From: Bog-159 sp035602155
GTDB lineage: Bacteria > Acidobacteriota > Terriglobia > Bryobacterales > Bryobacteraceae
Direction of reading: 5' to 3'
Length of the DNA stretch: 64,000 bases
Assembly (NCBI GenBank): GCA_035602155.1
Contig: DATNMW010000096.1
Span: 42,848-106,847, forward strand
Part shown: in pieces, positions 9,349 to 18,339 of the stretch
Numbering within the stretch: the first letter of the stretch is position 1
Layout of the letters: each line of letters begins with the position of its first letter
The notes under the pieces: model-generated
Database searches by the model: none
The model's input: only the letters and a program-made list of their open reading frames with translations
Told to the model about the DNA's origin: nothing
Made by a program: the position numbers and the translations under genes

Positions 9349-9546
9349 GAAGATTGCCGTATTCGCGCCGATGCCCAGCGCCAGGACGACGACGGCCACC
9401 GCCGTCAAGCCGGAGCTTTTCCGCAGCATCCGCAGACCCTGGCGCACGTCATTGAATATGAGGGAACGTCTGGTGCATCAGTTCAGTTTGACTGTGCAAG
9501 TGATAACACCAGATGGAAATCCGAGGCAGGCGTGTCAGCCGCAACG

Positions 9547-9849
9547 TCACGGCTGGAGTCGATGGTGTGTGAGGTCGCCCCATAGTCTGACTACCTGGCC
9601 CCACACACCGATTGCCTGCAGCACTCCGACGCAGGTTGCGATTACAACCACGATGTTTAGGATCGCCTTGATGCTTCCCGCCATCGGGACATAAGTGTTT
9701 ATAAGCCACAAACCGATTCCCACGACGACCAGCGCCAGTACGATATTCAGAATGATCCGTGCATTCCTCGGAGCCGTTACGTAACGGTTAACGATCCATC
9801 CAACGATTCCCACAGCGATCAGCGCCACGACGACGTAGACTAACGGCAT
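9547..9849 (-). CDS. Small three-helix membrane protein (Thivi_2564-like)
   Basis: A 100-residue protein starting MPLVYVVVALIAVGIVGWIV. The ATG at 9849 has GAGGTG eight bases upstream, which favours it over the longer open frame. Three hydrophobic helices alternate with short loops (NRYVTAPRNARI, INTYVPMAGSIK) and the end is polar. Small inner-membrane proteins of this pattern are widespread and uncharacterised; the family match is from memory and moderate. It stands alone, divergent from aconitase. Confidence 0.7.
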   Translation of the reverse strand: MPLVYVVVALIAVGIVGWIVNRYVTAPRNARIILNIVLALVVVGIGLWLINTYVPMAGSIKAILNIVVVIATCVGVLQAIGVWGQVVRLWGDLTHHRLQP

Positions 9850-9992
9850 TGTCTTGCACCTCGAAAAACAAAGAGCAATTGTGATGCCAACGCCTGCAAT
9901 GGTACCAATTGCCGGGCGTTTTCGAGCCGATCGCTGCAGCCAATCCGCTGGCCGCGCGCGGGGTCCGCGAGGCGATCCCGGTATAATTAAGC

Positions 9993-12680
9993 ATGCCCAC
10001 CAATTCATTCGGAGCCGCTTCCAACCTGCGCACTGGCAACGCCGATTACCGCATCCTTCGCCTGCGTACCCTGGAAGAACAAGGCGTCGGCAATGTCGGA
10101 CACCTGCCGTTCGCCACCAAGATTCTGCTGGAGAACCTGCTCCGCCAGGAGGATGGCCGCCGCGTCACTGCCGCCGATATCGAGTATGTCGCGCACGGCG
10201 CGAGTGCGTCCGCGGCGGCCAAGGAAATCAGCTTCATGCCCGCGCGCGTACTTTTGCAGGATTTCACGGGCGTGCCCTGCGTGGTGGATCTCGCCGCTAT
10301 GCGCGACGCGCTGGCCGCCATGGGCGCGGACCCCAAGCGCGCCAATCCGCTGCTGCCCGCCGACCTGGTGATCGACCATTCCGTCCAGGTGGATAGCTAC
10401 GGCGGCGCGGACTCATTCGGGATCAACGCGCTGCTCGAATTCCAGCGCAACCGCGAGCGCTACATTCTCTTGCGCTGGGGCCAGACCGCCTTTCAGAATT
10501 TCCGCGTGGTGCCGCCGGATACGGGCATTGTGCATCAGGTCAATCTCGAATACCTGGCCTCGGTCGTGTTTCGCCTCCACACCGTGCATGGTTGGGAAGC
10601 GTATCCCGATACGCTGGTCGGCACGGATTCCCACACCACCATGGTGAACGGCCTGGGTGTGCTCGGTTGGGGTGTAGGCGGCATCGAGGCGGAGGCTTGC
10701 ATGCTCGGCCAGCCGGTCTCCATGCTCCTGCCGCCGGTGGTTGGCTTCAAGCTGCATGGCCGCATGCACGAAGGCGCGACCGCCACCGACCTGGTCCTGA
10801 CCATCACCCAAATCTTGCGCAAGAAAGGCGTAGTGGGCAAGATCGTCGAGTTCTACGGCCAGGGCCTCAGCGCCCTGAGCCTGGCGGACCGCGCCACGGT
10901 GGGCAACATGGCGCCCGAATACGGCGCGACGGCCGGCTTCTTCCCGGTCGACGGGGAAACGCTCGCATACCTGCGCTTCACCAATCGCGATGCCGGCCTC
11001 ATCGAACTTGTGGAAGCCTACACCAAGGAGCAGGGCCTGTTCCGCACCGACGGCACGCCCGATCCGGTGTATGCCGAAACAGTGGATCTGGACCTGGCCT
11101 CGGTTACGCCATCGATGGCCGGTCCGAAGCGTCCGCAGGATCGCGTCGATCTGCCCGACGTGAAGAAAAATTTCGAGACGGCCTTCGGCGGCGCACACAA
11201 GCCGGTAACTATCTCCATGAATGGAGGCGGCGGCAAGTCGACCATCGATAACGGCTCGGTGGTGATTGCGGCGATCACGAGTTGCACCAACACCTCGAAC
11301 CCTTCCGTGATGCTCGCCGCCGGACTGCTTGCCAAGAAAGCCGTCGAGCGCGGGCTCAAGCCCAAGCCGTGGGTGAAGACCAGCCTCGCGCCCGGCTCCA
11401 AAGTAGTTTCGGATTATTACCGCGAGGCGGGTTTGACGCCTTACCTCGAAGCGCTCAACTTCCACCTGGTCGGTTACGGCTGCACCACCTGCATTGGCAA
11501 CAGCGGGCCCCTTCCCGAGCCGGTGGCTGAAGCCGTGCAGCGCGAGAACCTGACGGTGGCTGCGGTGCTCAGCGGCAACCGCAATTTCGAGGGCCGCATC
11601 AATGCGCTGGTGAAGGCGAATTACCTGGCGTCGCCGCCGCTGGTGGTGGCGTATGCGCTGGCCGGACGCATCGATATCGATCTGACTACTGAGCCGCTGG
11701 GCGAAGATTCCGCGGGCGCGCCGGTATATTTGCGCGACATCTGGCCCACCGACGAAGAGGTCCGCACCACTGTGCGCGCGTCCATCCGTCAGGACATGTT
11801 CCAACACGAATACGAGAAGGCCTTCGAGGGCGATACCAACTGGAAGACCATGAAGGTGCCCAGCGGCGACATCTATGTATGGGACCCCAAGTCTACCTAC
11901 ATCAAACGTCCGCCTTATTTCGACCATATGGCGGATCCCGAGACCTCCGTTCAGGATTTACGCGCCATGCGCGCGCTGGCGCTGCTGGGCGATTCCATCA
12001 CGACCGATCACATTTCCCCTGCGGGTTCCATCGGCAAGGATACGCCGGCGGGCCGATATCTGATCGAGCAGGGCGTGCAGCCGAATGATTTCAACTCCTA
12101 CGGCGCGCGGCGCGGTAACCACGAGGTGATGGTGCGCGGCACGCTGGCCAACGTGCGGTTGCGCAACCAGCTCGCGCCGGGCACCGAAGGCGGCTGGACC
12201 CGGCATTTGCCGGATGGCGAGCAGATGTTCATCTACGACGCGTCCATCAAGTACCAGCGGGAAGGCGTGCCGCTGCTGATCGTAGCGGGCAAGGAGTACG
12301 GCTCCGGTTCGTCGCGCGATTGGGCGGCCAAAGGCGTGCTGTTGCTCGGCGTGAAGGCTGTAATCGCGGAGAGCTTCGAGCGCATCCATCGCACGAATCT
12401 GGTAGGCATGGGGGTGCTGCCGCTGCAATTCATGTATGCCGAGAATGCAGCCAGCCTGAAGCTGACCGGCCGTGAGCGGTTCAGCGTGGAAGGCGTGCAG
12501 GAAGCGTTGCGCGGTACGGAACGCCGCGCCCGCGTGCGCGCGGTGGACGACGACGGCGGCCAGAAGACCTTCGACGTGCTGGTGCGCGTGGATACGCCGC
12601 AGGAAGTTGAATATTACCGGTACGGCGGCATCCTGCCCTACGTGTTGCGCCAGATCGCCGAGGCTCCGGTGGCTGTCTAG
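9993..12680 (+). CDS. acnA: Aconitate hydratase A
   Basis: A complete 895-residue TCA-cycle enzyme interconverting citrate and isocitrate. Diagnostic segments are GTDSHTTMVNGLGVLGWGVG (substrate site), ITSCTNTSNP (first iron-sulfur cysteine near 431), YGCTTCIGNSGPL (two more cluster cysteines near 496 and 499), SGNRNFEGR and, in the C-terminal swivel domain, GKEYGSGSSRDWAAKG. Length and order match the AcnA/IRP class. No partner gene shares the unit; the gene is flanked by a divergent small membrane protein and a downstream receiver-like protein. Confidence 0.97.
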   Translation: MPTNSFGAASNLRTGNADYRILRLRTLEEQGVGNVGHLPFATKILLENLLRQEDGRRVTAADIEYVAHGASASAAAKEISFMPARVLLQDFTGVPCVVDLAAMRDALAAMGADPKRANPLLPADLVIDHSVQVDSYGGADSFGINALLEFQRNRERYILLRWGQTAFQNFRVVPPDTGIVHQVNLEYLASVVFRLHTVHGWEAYPDTLVGTDSHTTMVNGLGVLGWGVGGIEAEACMLGQPVSMLLPPVVGFKLHGRMHEGATATDLVLTITQILRKKGVVGKIVEFYGQGLSALSLADRATVGNMAPEYGATAGFFPVDGETLAYLRFTNRDAGLIELVEAYTKEQGLFRTDGTPDPVYAETVDLDLASVTPSMAGPKRPQDRVDLPDVKKNFETAFGGAHKPVTISMNGGGGKSTIDNGSVVIAAITSCTNTSNPSVMLAAGLLAKKAVERGLKPKPWVKTSLAPGSKVVSDYYREAGLTPYLEALNFHLVGYGCTTCIGNSGPLPEPVAEAVQRENLTVAAVLSGNRNFEGRINALVKANYLASPPLVVAYALAGRIDIDLTTEPLGEDSAGAPVYLRDIWPTDEEVRTTVRASIRQDMFQHEYEKAFEGDTNWKTMKVPSGDIYVWDPKSTYIKRPPYFDHMADPETSVQDLRAMRALALLGDSITTDHISPAGSIGKDTPAGRYLIEQGVQPNDFNSYGARRGNHEVMVRGTLANVRLRNQLAPGTEGGWTRHLPDGEQMFIYDASIKYQREGVPLLIVAGKEYGSGSSRDWAAKGVLLLGVKAVIAESFERIHRTNLVGMGVLPLQFMYAENAASLKLTGRERFSVEGVQEALRGTERRARVRAVDDDGGQKTFDVLVRVDTPQEVEYYRYGGILPYVLRQIAEAPVAV

Positions 12681-12907
12681 TGCCGGGCGTTTCCGGACGC
12701 GCTGCATTGCCCTGCTGCGCCGCCGCACGCGCGATTTACATCATGTAGGAAACGCCGGTAGTCGACCTCCTGTAATTGCCGTTTCGAAGACCGTACCACC
12801 GAACACGCACGCAGCGCGGCGGACCATGTTGCAAGCGCCCCCTAAAGCAGGTACGATTGAGTGTCCCGCCCTGTTCGAGTTTCGAGACCAAACATTAGTA
12901 CATTTTT

Positions 12908-13285
12908 ATGCCGCAGCAACACAAGAAGGTTCTTGCCGTCGTAAGCGATCTTTTCTTTTCGGTCAAAATCACCGACGCCGCCAAACGCGCCGGCATGGCG
13001 ATGGAACTGGTCAAGGACCCGCACGAGCTCATGATCAAAGCGAAATCCAAACCGAGCGTGATCATCTTCGATCTGAATTTCGAGGACGCCCAACCGCTGG
13101 AATTAATCGCCAAGCTGAAGGGCAGCGTGGAGTTCAAGGGCATCAGTCTGATCGGATATCTGTCGCACGTGCAGGGAGATCTGAAGCAGGCCGCGCAGGA
13201 GGCGGGTTGCGACATGGTGATGGCGAAGTCGGCGTTCTCGCAGAATTTGCAGCAGATTTTGAAGCGCCACTCCGGCGTCATCTGA
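12908..13285 (+). CDS. Receiver-domain-like protein
   Basis: A 125-residue protein with the alternating strand/helix pattern of CheY-like receivers: KVLAVVSDLFF (strand 1), VIIFDLNF with a candidate phosphoacceptor Asp near 55, ISLIGYLSHV (strand 4) and DMVMAKSAF with the conserved Lys near 105. No output domain follows. The acidic pair usually found after strand 1 is only partly kept (SDLFF), so it may be a divergent or non-phosphorylated receiver. It is followed 44 bases later by a small gene and then the RNB ribonuclease, all on the same strand. Confidence 0.7.
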   Translation: MPQQHKKVLAVVSDLFFSVKITDAAKRAGMAMELVKDPHELMIKAKSKPSVIIFDLNFEDAQPLELIAKLKGSVEFKGISLIGYLSHVQGDLKQAAQEAGCDMVMAKSAFSQNLQQILKRHSGVI

Positions 13286-13329
13286 ATCTTGTCGCATCTC
13301 GGTCAAAATCACAGGTAAGATGGAGGGTG

Positions 13330-13551
13330 ATGAAGGCTGAAGAGTACTGTGAGCGCCAAGTGGATGTGGAACCCTGGCACGTCAGACTGACCTCGTATAA
13401 GCTCGGCGAGGTCTATCACTGCAAGGCCGACAACGTTTCCCCGGGCGCCGCTTTGGCGCGCACCACCGGCGCCACGCGCGAGGAAGCCGAACAGAAGGCC
13501 CTGGATCGCGCGCGGGAATTGCTCTCGCGCACGCGCCGCCACGGCGTCTAA
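13330..13551 (+). CDS. Small conserved hypothetical protein
   Basis: A 73-residue protein, MKAEEYCERQVDVEPWHVRL at its start, with the ATG preceded by TGGAGGG at 13321-13327. It predicts a short beta hairpin (SYKLGEVYHCKAD) followed by a helix rich in Ala, Glu and Arg (REEAEQKALDRARELLSRTR). No known family is recognised. It lies between the receiver-like gene and the ribonuclease (9 bases upstream of the latter) and is probably cotranscribed with it. Confidence 0.65.
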   Translation: MKAEEYCERQVDVEPWHVRLTSYKLGEVYHCKADNVSPGAALARTTGATREEAEQKALDRARELLSRTRRHGV

Positions 13552-13560
13552 TCCCTATTC

Positions 13561-15033
13561 ATGCCCAACCCACCGGTTACCCGTTACGACCTGCCGGCGC
13601 TGGCCCGCCAGGAGATGATCGAGCACGGCTTCGCTCCCGACTTTTCGCCGGAAGTGGCGCGCCAGGTGGCGGCCCTGCGCGCGCATGCCTCGCCGCCGGA
13701 TTCGAGCGGCACGATGCGCGATCTGCGCGGCCTGCTTTGGTCGTCGATCGACAACGACACGTCGCGCGATCTGGATCAGATCGAAGTCGCCGAGCGCCTG
13801 GCCAACGGCAACATTCGCATCCGCATCGGCATCGCGGACGTGGATACCGACGTACCCAAGGGATCGCCGATCGATGCGCATGCCGCCGCGAATTGCACCA
13901 CCGTATACACCGGCGTGAAAAACTTTCCCATGCTGCCGGACGATCTGTCCACGGATCTCACGTCGCTGAACGAACATGCCGACCGGCTGTCCGTGGTGGT
14001 GGAACTGACAGTGGCGGCGGACGGCTCCGTGCAGGATGGCACGGCCTACCGCGCGATCGCGCGCAACGCCGCGCAGTTGGCCTACAGTTCCGTCGGCCCG
14101 TGGCTGGAAGGGAAGGCCGATCCCCCCGCCAAGTTGGCGGCGTCCGAGGATCTGCAGGCGCAGCTCCGTTTGCAGGACGAAGCCGCGCAGAAGCTGCGCG
14201 CGCAACGCCACCGCCTGGGTGCGCTCGACCTGGACCGCAGCGAAACGGAGCCGATCCTTTCCGACGGCCGCGTGACCGGGATCAAACCGCGCTTTCGCAA
14301 TCGGGCTTCGGAGCTGATCGAGGATTTCATGGTGGCGGCGAACGGCGTGATCGCGCGGATGCTGCGGGACCACCACATCGCATCCCTCCGCCGCGTGGTG
14401 AAGATTCCCGAGCGCTGGGACCGCATCGTGGAACTGGCGGCGCGTACGGGCGATATCCTGCCCGGCGATCCGGATTCGGGCGCGCTAAACATATACCTGA
14501 CAAAGCGGCGGAACGAAGACCCCGTGCATTACTCCGATCTGTCACTGGCGGTGGTGAAGCTGATGGGGCCGGGCGAGTATGTGCTGGAGCGTCCCGGTGA
14601 GGCCGCGGTCGGGCACTTCGCGCTGGCCGTTCACGATTACACCCACTCGACGGCGCCCAACCGGCGCTTCGCCGATCTGGTGTCGCAGCGCCTGGTAAAA
14701 GCGGTGCTCGCCAAGCAACCTTCGCCCTACGGGGACGCCGAGTTGGATGGCGTGGCCCGCAATTGCACGCTGCGGGAAGACGCCGAGCGCAAGGTCGCAC
14801 GCGCCATGAATAAACGCATCGCCGCGGTCGCGATGCACGGCCGTATCGGCGAAATCTTCCCGGCAGTGGTCACCGGAGTTACGCCGAAGGGCACGTTCGT
14901 GCGGGCCTTGTCGCCGCCGGTGGAAGGACGGCTGATGCGCGGCGAGCATGGCTTGGACGTGGGCGACCAGATTAGAGTGAAGCTGTTGAACACAGACCCG
15001 GCGCGCGGGTTCATCGATTTTGGCAGGTTATAA
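13561..15033 (+). CDS. RNB-domain ribonuclease (RNase II/R family, short form)
   Basis: A 490-residue 3'-5' exoribonuclease-type protein. The catalytic RNB motif SIDNDTSRDLDQIEVAE (residues about 61-77) has the metal-binding aspartates. The long central domain includes HYSDLSLAVVKLMGPGEY and HDYTHSTAPNRRFADLV, both typical of the family, and an S1-like strand set closes the chain (GVTPKGTFVRAL, VGDQIRVKLLNTD). It lacks the N-terminal cold-shock domains of RNase R (usually over 700 residues), so it is a compact member. Its last roughly 600 bases are duplicated at 16634-17247. Confidence 0.93.
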   Translation: MPNPPVTRYDLPALARQEMIEHGFAPDFSPEVARQVAALRAHASPPDSSGTMRDLRGLLWSSIDNDTSRDLDQIEVAERLANGNIRIRIGIADVDTDVPKGSPIDAHAAANCTTVYTGVKNFPMLPDDLSTDLTSLNEHADRLSVVVELTVAADGSVQDGTAYRAIARNAAQLAYSSVGPWLEGKADPPAKLAASEDLQAQLRLQDEAAQKLRAQRHRLGALDLDRSETEPILSDGRVTGIKPRFRNRASELIEDFMVAANGVIARMLRDHHIASLRRVVKIPERWDRIVELAARTGDILPGDPDSGALNIYLTKRRNEDPVHYSDLSLAVVKLMGPGEYVLERPGEAAVGHFALAVHDYTHSTAPNRRFADLVSQRLVKAVLAKQPSPYGDAELDGVARNCTLREDAERKVARAMNKRIAAVAMHGRIGEIFPAVVTGVTPKGTFVRALSPPVEGRLMRGEHGLDVGDQIRVKLLNTDPARGFIDFGRL

Positions 15034-15214
15034 AGAGGGCAACTGAGCCGTGCCGACGCTCGGTCAACTGCCTTCTAAGCAGCGGGTCGCCGGTTCTACC
15101 CCAAACCTGCCTGTAGACGATTTGTAGCTGTAGATTTCCTCCAAGTTCAACAAGCCGCCTGACCTGGACCTGCAATCCCCCCATCAGCCGTCGGATCCAC
15201 GACTCTGGATCCAC

Positions 15215-15654
15215 TTGACACCCTGCTGTCAGAGTTTTTTGGGCGACACAAAGAATACCCATGCAGCCGAAGCCGCGCTGAAGATTGACTACTCTCTTAA
15301 GAACGTCTTGATTCCACCGATTAAAAGTGTATACAAGCAGCAGTGTGATGATGGCCTGGTCCTGCAACAAACGGTCGGCATCGATGTGAGCTCAGCGATG
15401 GCCGTTCGCAGCGTCATCCGCAACAATAATGATCTGGTCTGGGTGGGAAGAGCACCGAATATTGCCGCGAAGTTGAGCGCCAATTCGAGATACTTACACG
15501 ATACATAACGAAGACAGTCTACGATCGGCTGAACGAATCAAGCAGATACGGGGGCGATCCACGACGTGTTATGTCGGAAGCCTGCACCTGGAACACCGGT
15601 GCTGAATTCGGCGTTCGCGATCTATATCGTACTGGTTGGTGGTTGAAACCATAG
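15215..15654 (+). pseudogene. Class III nucleotide cyclase remnant, Pycsar-type-like
   Basis: Two reading frames together encode the C-terminal half of a class III nucleotide cyclase. The first frame (15215-15508) has GDTKNTHAAEAALKIDYSL, then VGIDVSSAMAVRSVIR and NDLVWVGRAPNIAAKLSAN. The second, shifted frame continues without a gap as RYITKTVYDRLNESS and ends RDLYRTGWWLKP before TAG at 15654. The order GID-S, NDLVWVG and N-AAKL resembles the cyclases associated with Pycsar (cCMP/cUMP) antiphage systems more than ordinary adenylate cyclases. The metal-binding aspartates expected upstream are not found, so it is inactive. No effector gene is present. Confidence 0.55.
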
Positions 15655-15766
15655 TTCCTGCTGCGGTGTCATCCTTGGAAACTAGACGGTCGATCGACAT
15701 AGTTACATTTCGTACTGGCCTGCTGCTGTCTCGAAAATGAAAGGCGGGAGTGGCCGCTGGTCTGGC

Positions 15767-15794
15767 TTGACAAGGCAAGCCCGCTTGTTATGAT
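15767..15794 (+). promoter_or_regulatory. Sigma-70-type promoter of the AbrB/RelE pair
   Basis: TTGACA at 15767-15772, a 16-base spacer and TATGAT at 15789-15794, about 55 bases ahead of the AbrB-like ATG. The spacer contains CAAG and CTTG half-sites that could be an operator for the antitoxin. Confidence 0.6.
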
Positions 15795-15848
15795 AGGCAG
15801 AGAAGTCTGGAATTCGGACTTCCGGACCATTAACCACACCAGTTCGTT

Positions 15849-16189
15849 ATGAACACAACCGCCAAAATCCAGCACAAGGGCCAGGTGACCATCCCCACCG
15901 GCATCATTCGCCAGGCCGCCTGTCCAAAGGCGACTTGGTGAAATTTGATTTCCAGCGCGGCAAGATCGTTATCACGCCGAAGATCGTCATCGACCGCTCC
16001 ACCTTCCCTACCGCCGATGACGACTACACACCCGAGCGGCGCAAGATCAATGATGCCCGCCTCAAAGAAGCCCGCAAAGGCCCCTACTACGGCCCCTTTG
16101 ACACCGCCGCGGAGATGATCAGCCACATGAAAGGCCAGCTCAAGAAGAGAGCTGTTGCCAGGAAAACTAAATCCGTCCGCGCTCGATGA
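15849..16189 (+). pseudogene. AbrB/MazE-type antitoxin, frameshifted
   Basis: The first frame reads MNTTAKIQHKGQVTIPTGII, a classic SpoVT/AbrB swapped-hairpin DNA-binding start. A single-base deletion near 15920 moves the sequence into the frame GRLSKGDLVKFDFQRGKIVI, which then continues to the stop at 16189 with a long charged tail. The repaired protein would be about 113 residues. The stop overlaps the ATG of the following toxin-like gene as ATGA (16186-16189), the usual coupling in antitoxin-first modules. Confidence 0.75.
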
Positions 16190-16432
16190 AGATCACTTAC
16201 AGCAAGAAAGCACTGGAGGCCATCGACGACGCTCCACCGGCAGTCAAGAAAGCCTTTTTCAAGCAGAGCCGCCTTTCTAGCCAATGACCTTCACCACCGC
16301 TCCTTGCGGGCCAAGAAGTACGACGAATCTCAAGATCTCTGGCAGGCCCGCGTCAACAAGGATTGGCGCTTTTACTTTACCATCATCGATGACACCTACC
16401 AGATTGAATAGGTCATTCCGCATCCTAAATAG
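16186..16432 (+). pseudogene. RelE/ParE-type toxin remnant
   Basis: Begins MKITYSKKALEAIDDAP and PAVKKAFFKQ, the usual helical start of RelE/ParE toxins. A frameshift near 16265 precedes the core LHHRSLRAKKYDES, DLWQARVNKDWRFYFTIIDD and TYQIE. A TAG at 16409-16411 then replaces the expected codon before VIPHPK, and the ancestral stop is at 16432. The core is the ribosome-dependent RNase fold of RelE relatives. With one frameshift and one nonsense codon the toxin is certainly inactive. Confidence 0.75.
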
Positions 16433-16447
16433 CCACGGTCCGCCAAC

Positions 16448-16478
16448 AACAACGTCGCCCAATTGGGGCGGCGTTGTT
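16448..16478 (+). terminator. Terminator-like hairpin after the toxin remnant
   Basis: A 13-bp stem (16448-16460 with 16466-16478, one G-T pair) closed by the loop AATTG and followed by the T-rich run TTGTTCTTG. Confidence 0.55.
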
Positions 16479-16633
16479 TGTTCTTGTCCGTGGAAACCCA
16501 GACGATTCACCCCACTGAGCAGCTCGACTAGTTTTGGTTTCGGGCGAGAGCGATCACGTCGCCATCCCAGGCATGAAACGCACCTTATCAAATCCAAACG
16601 TGAAACGCCATTCGGAAACCTCAGACGTGGCTT

Positions 16634-17247
16634 TCCGTGGTGGTGGAACTGGCCTCGCGTACGGGCGATAGCCTGCCCGGCGATCCGGATTCGGGCGCGC
16701 TCAACATATATCTGATGAAGCGGCGGACCGAAGACCCGTGCATTACTCCGATCTGTCGCTGGCGGTGGTGAAGCTGATGGGGCCGGGCGAGTATGTGCTG
16801 GAGCGCCCCGGGGAGGCCGCGGTCGGGCACTTCGTCCTGGCCGTTCACGATTACACCCACTCGACGGCGCCCAACCGGCGCTTCGCCGATCTGGTGTCGC
16901 AGCGCCTGGCAAAAAGCGGTGCTCGCCAAGCAACCTTCGCCCTCCGGGGACGCCGAGTTGGATGGCGTGGCCCGCAATTGCACGTTGCGGGAGGACGCCG
17001 AGCGCAAGGTCGCGAGGGCTATGAACAAGCGGATCGCGGCCGTCGCCATGCACAGCCGCATTGGCGAGGTCTTTCCGGAGGTGGTCACCGGGGTTACGCC
17101 GAAAGGCACGTTCGTGCGAGCCTTGTCGCCGCCCGTAGAAGGACGGCTGATGCGCGGCGAACATGGGTTGGACGTGGGCGACCAGATCCGCGTAAAGCTG
17201 TTGAATACCGACCCGCGCGCGGCTTCACCGACTTCGGCCGGTCGTAG
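16634..17247 (+). pseudogene. Partial second copy of the RNB ribonuclease 3' end
   Basis: From 16634 the sequence repeats the intact ribonuclease. A short piece matching 13990-14008 is fused at GTGGAACTG directly to the part matching 14430-15033, which looks like a deletion between two GTGGAACTG copies of the gene. The copy lacks the start and catalytic aspartates and has single-base indels (near 16738 and 16915) that split the frame. Similarity runs to the stop codon and ends there. With the parent gene it brackets the decayed 15.0-16.6 kb island. Confidence 0.92.
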
Positions 17248-17301
17248 GCCCCGATTCCTGCCATGCCCGTCTCAAAATCACTCAGGAGAGAAAATTCCGT
17301 C

Positions 17302-17851
17302 ATGACTTATTACGGAGCAAAAGAGCTCGCGCGATCGTTCCGCGCGGTCCGCGATAACACGATCGAAATTGCGAGGATATCCCGGAAGACAAGTACGGTT
17401 TCTCCGGCGGAGGGATGCCGCTCGGTGGCGGAGGCGCTGGTGCACATTGCCGTAATGACGCGCGTGCCGGAGCAGATCCATGCGGTCGAGCGCCTCAGCA
17501 CGCTGGTTGGCTTCGATTTCTTCGGGGTCAGGGGCAAGCTGCAAGTGGAAGTGAAGGCGCCGCGCACAAAGGCGCAGATACTGGAACTGTTGCGCGCCGA
17601 GGGCGAGAAGTACGCCAGGGTCCTGGAAGGCGCCACCGAGGCCTTTTTGGGTGAGCAGCTCGAGTAGCCCGGAAGGGATGCAGCCGCGGGTGAAGTCGCG
17701 GCTCGAAATGCTGGTCGCGCCCAAGGAACACGAGATGCATCACCGCGGGCAGTTGATGGTGGTTGAGCGGATGCTCGGCATCACGCCGCACCTCACGCGG
17801 CAGATGGAAGCGCGCATCGCGGCGATGCAGGCGGTACAGGCGGCCCGGTAG
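17302..17851 (+). pseudogene. DinB/DUF664-like protein, frameshifted
   Basis: The ATG at 17302 follows an AGGAGAG site. The first frame gives a DinB four-helix start (YYGAKELARSFRAVRDNTIE) with the first metal histidine in EALVHIAVM, but stops at 17667. The overlapping frame from about 17650 continues with EGMQPRVKSRLEML and KEHEMHHRGQLM, which supplies the remaining histidines, then the usual ending MLGITPHLTR. One indel near 17650 explains the split. DinB-fold proteins are metal-binding thiol-transferase-like enzymes of varied role. If translation can slip here the protein would be whole, but I see no obvious slippery site. Confidence 0.8.
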
Positions 17852-18339
17852 ACATCGGAAGACTGGCGGCGGTTGATACAACAATCCGCCGCCAGTCGCA
17901 TTATCAACAGCATGCCGGAGCCATTGGCTTCGATCATGGGGCCGATCCACGATCTCCCGTTTGCGATTCAATGTCGTCATGCGACCTGCGACGCAGAGCC
18001 AGAGTCTTGGCGTTGTCGAGATTGAGAAACCGTCCCGGGCGGTACCGCAGTTCGATCCGCGGGCGGCGGATGCCGCATTTGTCTCGCGTGAGCGCTGGGT
18101 ATCCCCTCGATCCGGAGGACAACGTACTTCGCGGCGAAGTTTAGTTCTGTCGCTAACCTCTTGCGCAAAAGGGAAGCGCCGCAACCTCCGCACATTAGCG
18201 CAGAACTTGCACCCCGCGGGCAGCGTTGTTCCACAACAACCATTTGCGCGGCCGAGGCCGGTAGTTCAACAGGCGTAGCCTGATCGAGATGCACTGATAA
18301 GGAGGCTCCTGGCGCCCAAATAAGCCAACGAGCGGGCAT
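17852..18339. other. Intergenic stretch without recognised gene
   Basis: No open frame here has a family signature, a credible start or a codon pattern like the neighbours. No tRNA-like cloverleaf was seen. Confidence 0.5.

Larger units (their letters stand above)
8531..9461 (-). pseudogene. Broken MacB/FtsX-type orphan permease
   Basis: Read on the minus strand, fragments of one acidobacterial orphan permease appear in order. The N-terminal helix (VRQGLRMLRKSSGLTAVAV, ALGIGANTAIF) ends near 9357. GLLLPPLPFANPGRL lies at 9300-9230, then after a frameshift LLPLLGVPPLLGRYVLP and GVMPRGFSFPLG (9180-8870). Beyond a junction comes LLIVGEVAVSV and VKSFTGLLRVDPGFRPDR (8670-8531). The C-terminal permease half is absent. 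Two causes are visible: a 33-bp insertion at 9316-9348, and a dispersed repeat at 8681-8780 lying where a large internal segment is missing. The intact relative at 44387-46822 shows the ancestral layout. Confidence 0.85.

Noticed and set aside
10413..11927. 504-residue minus-strand frame opposite aconitase
   Set aside because: Fully contained in acnA, rich in His/Arg/Gly as expected for an antisense shadow.
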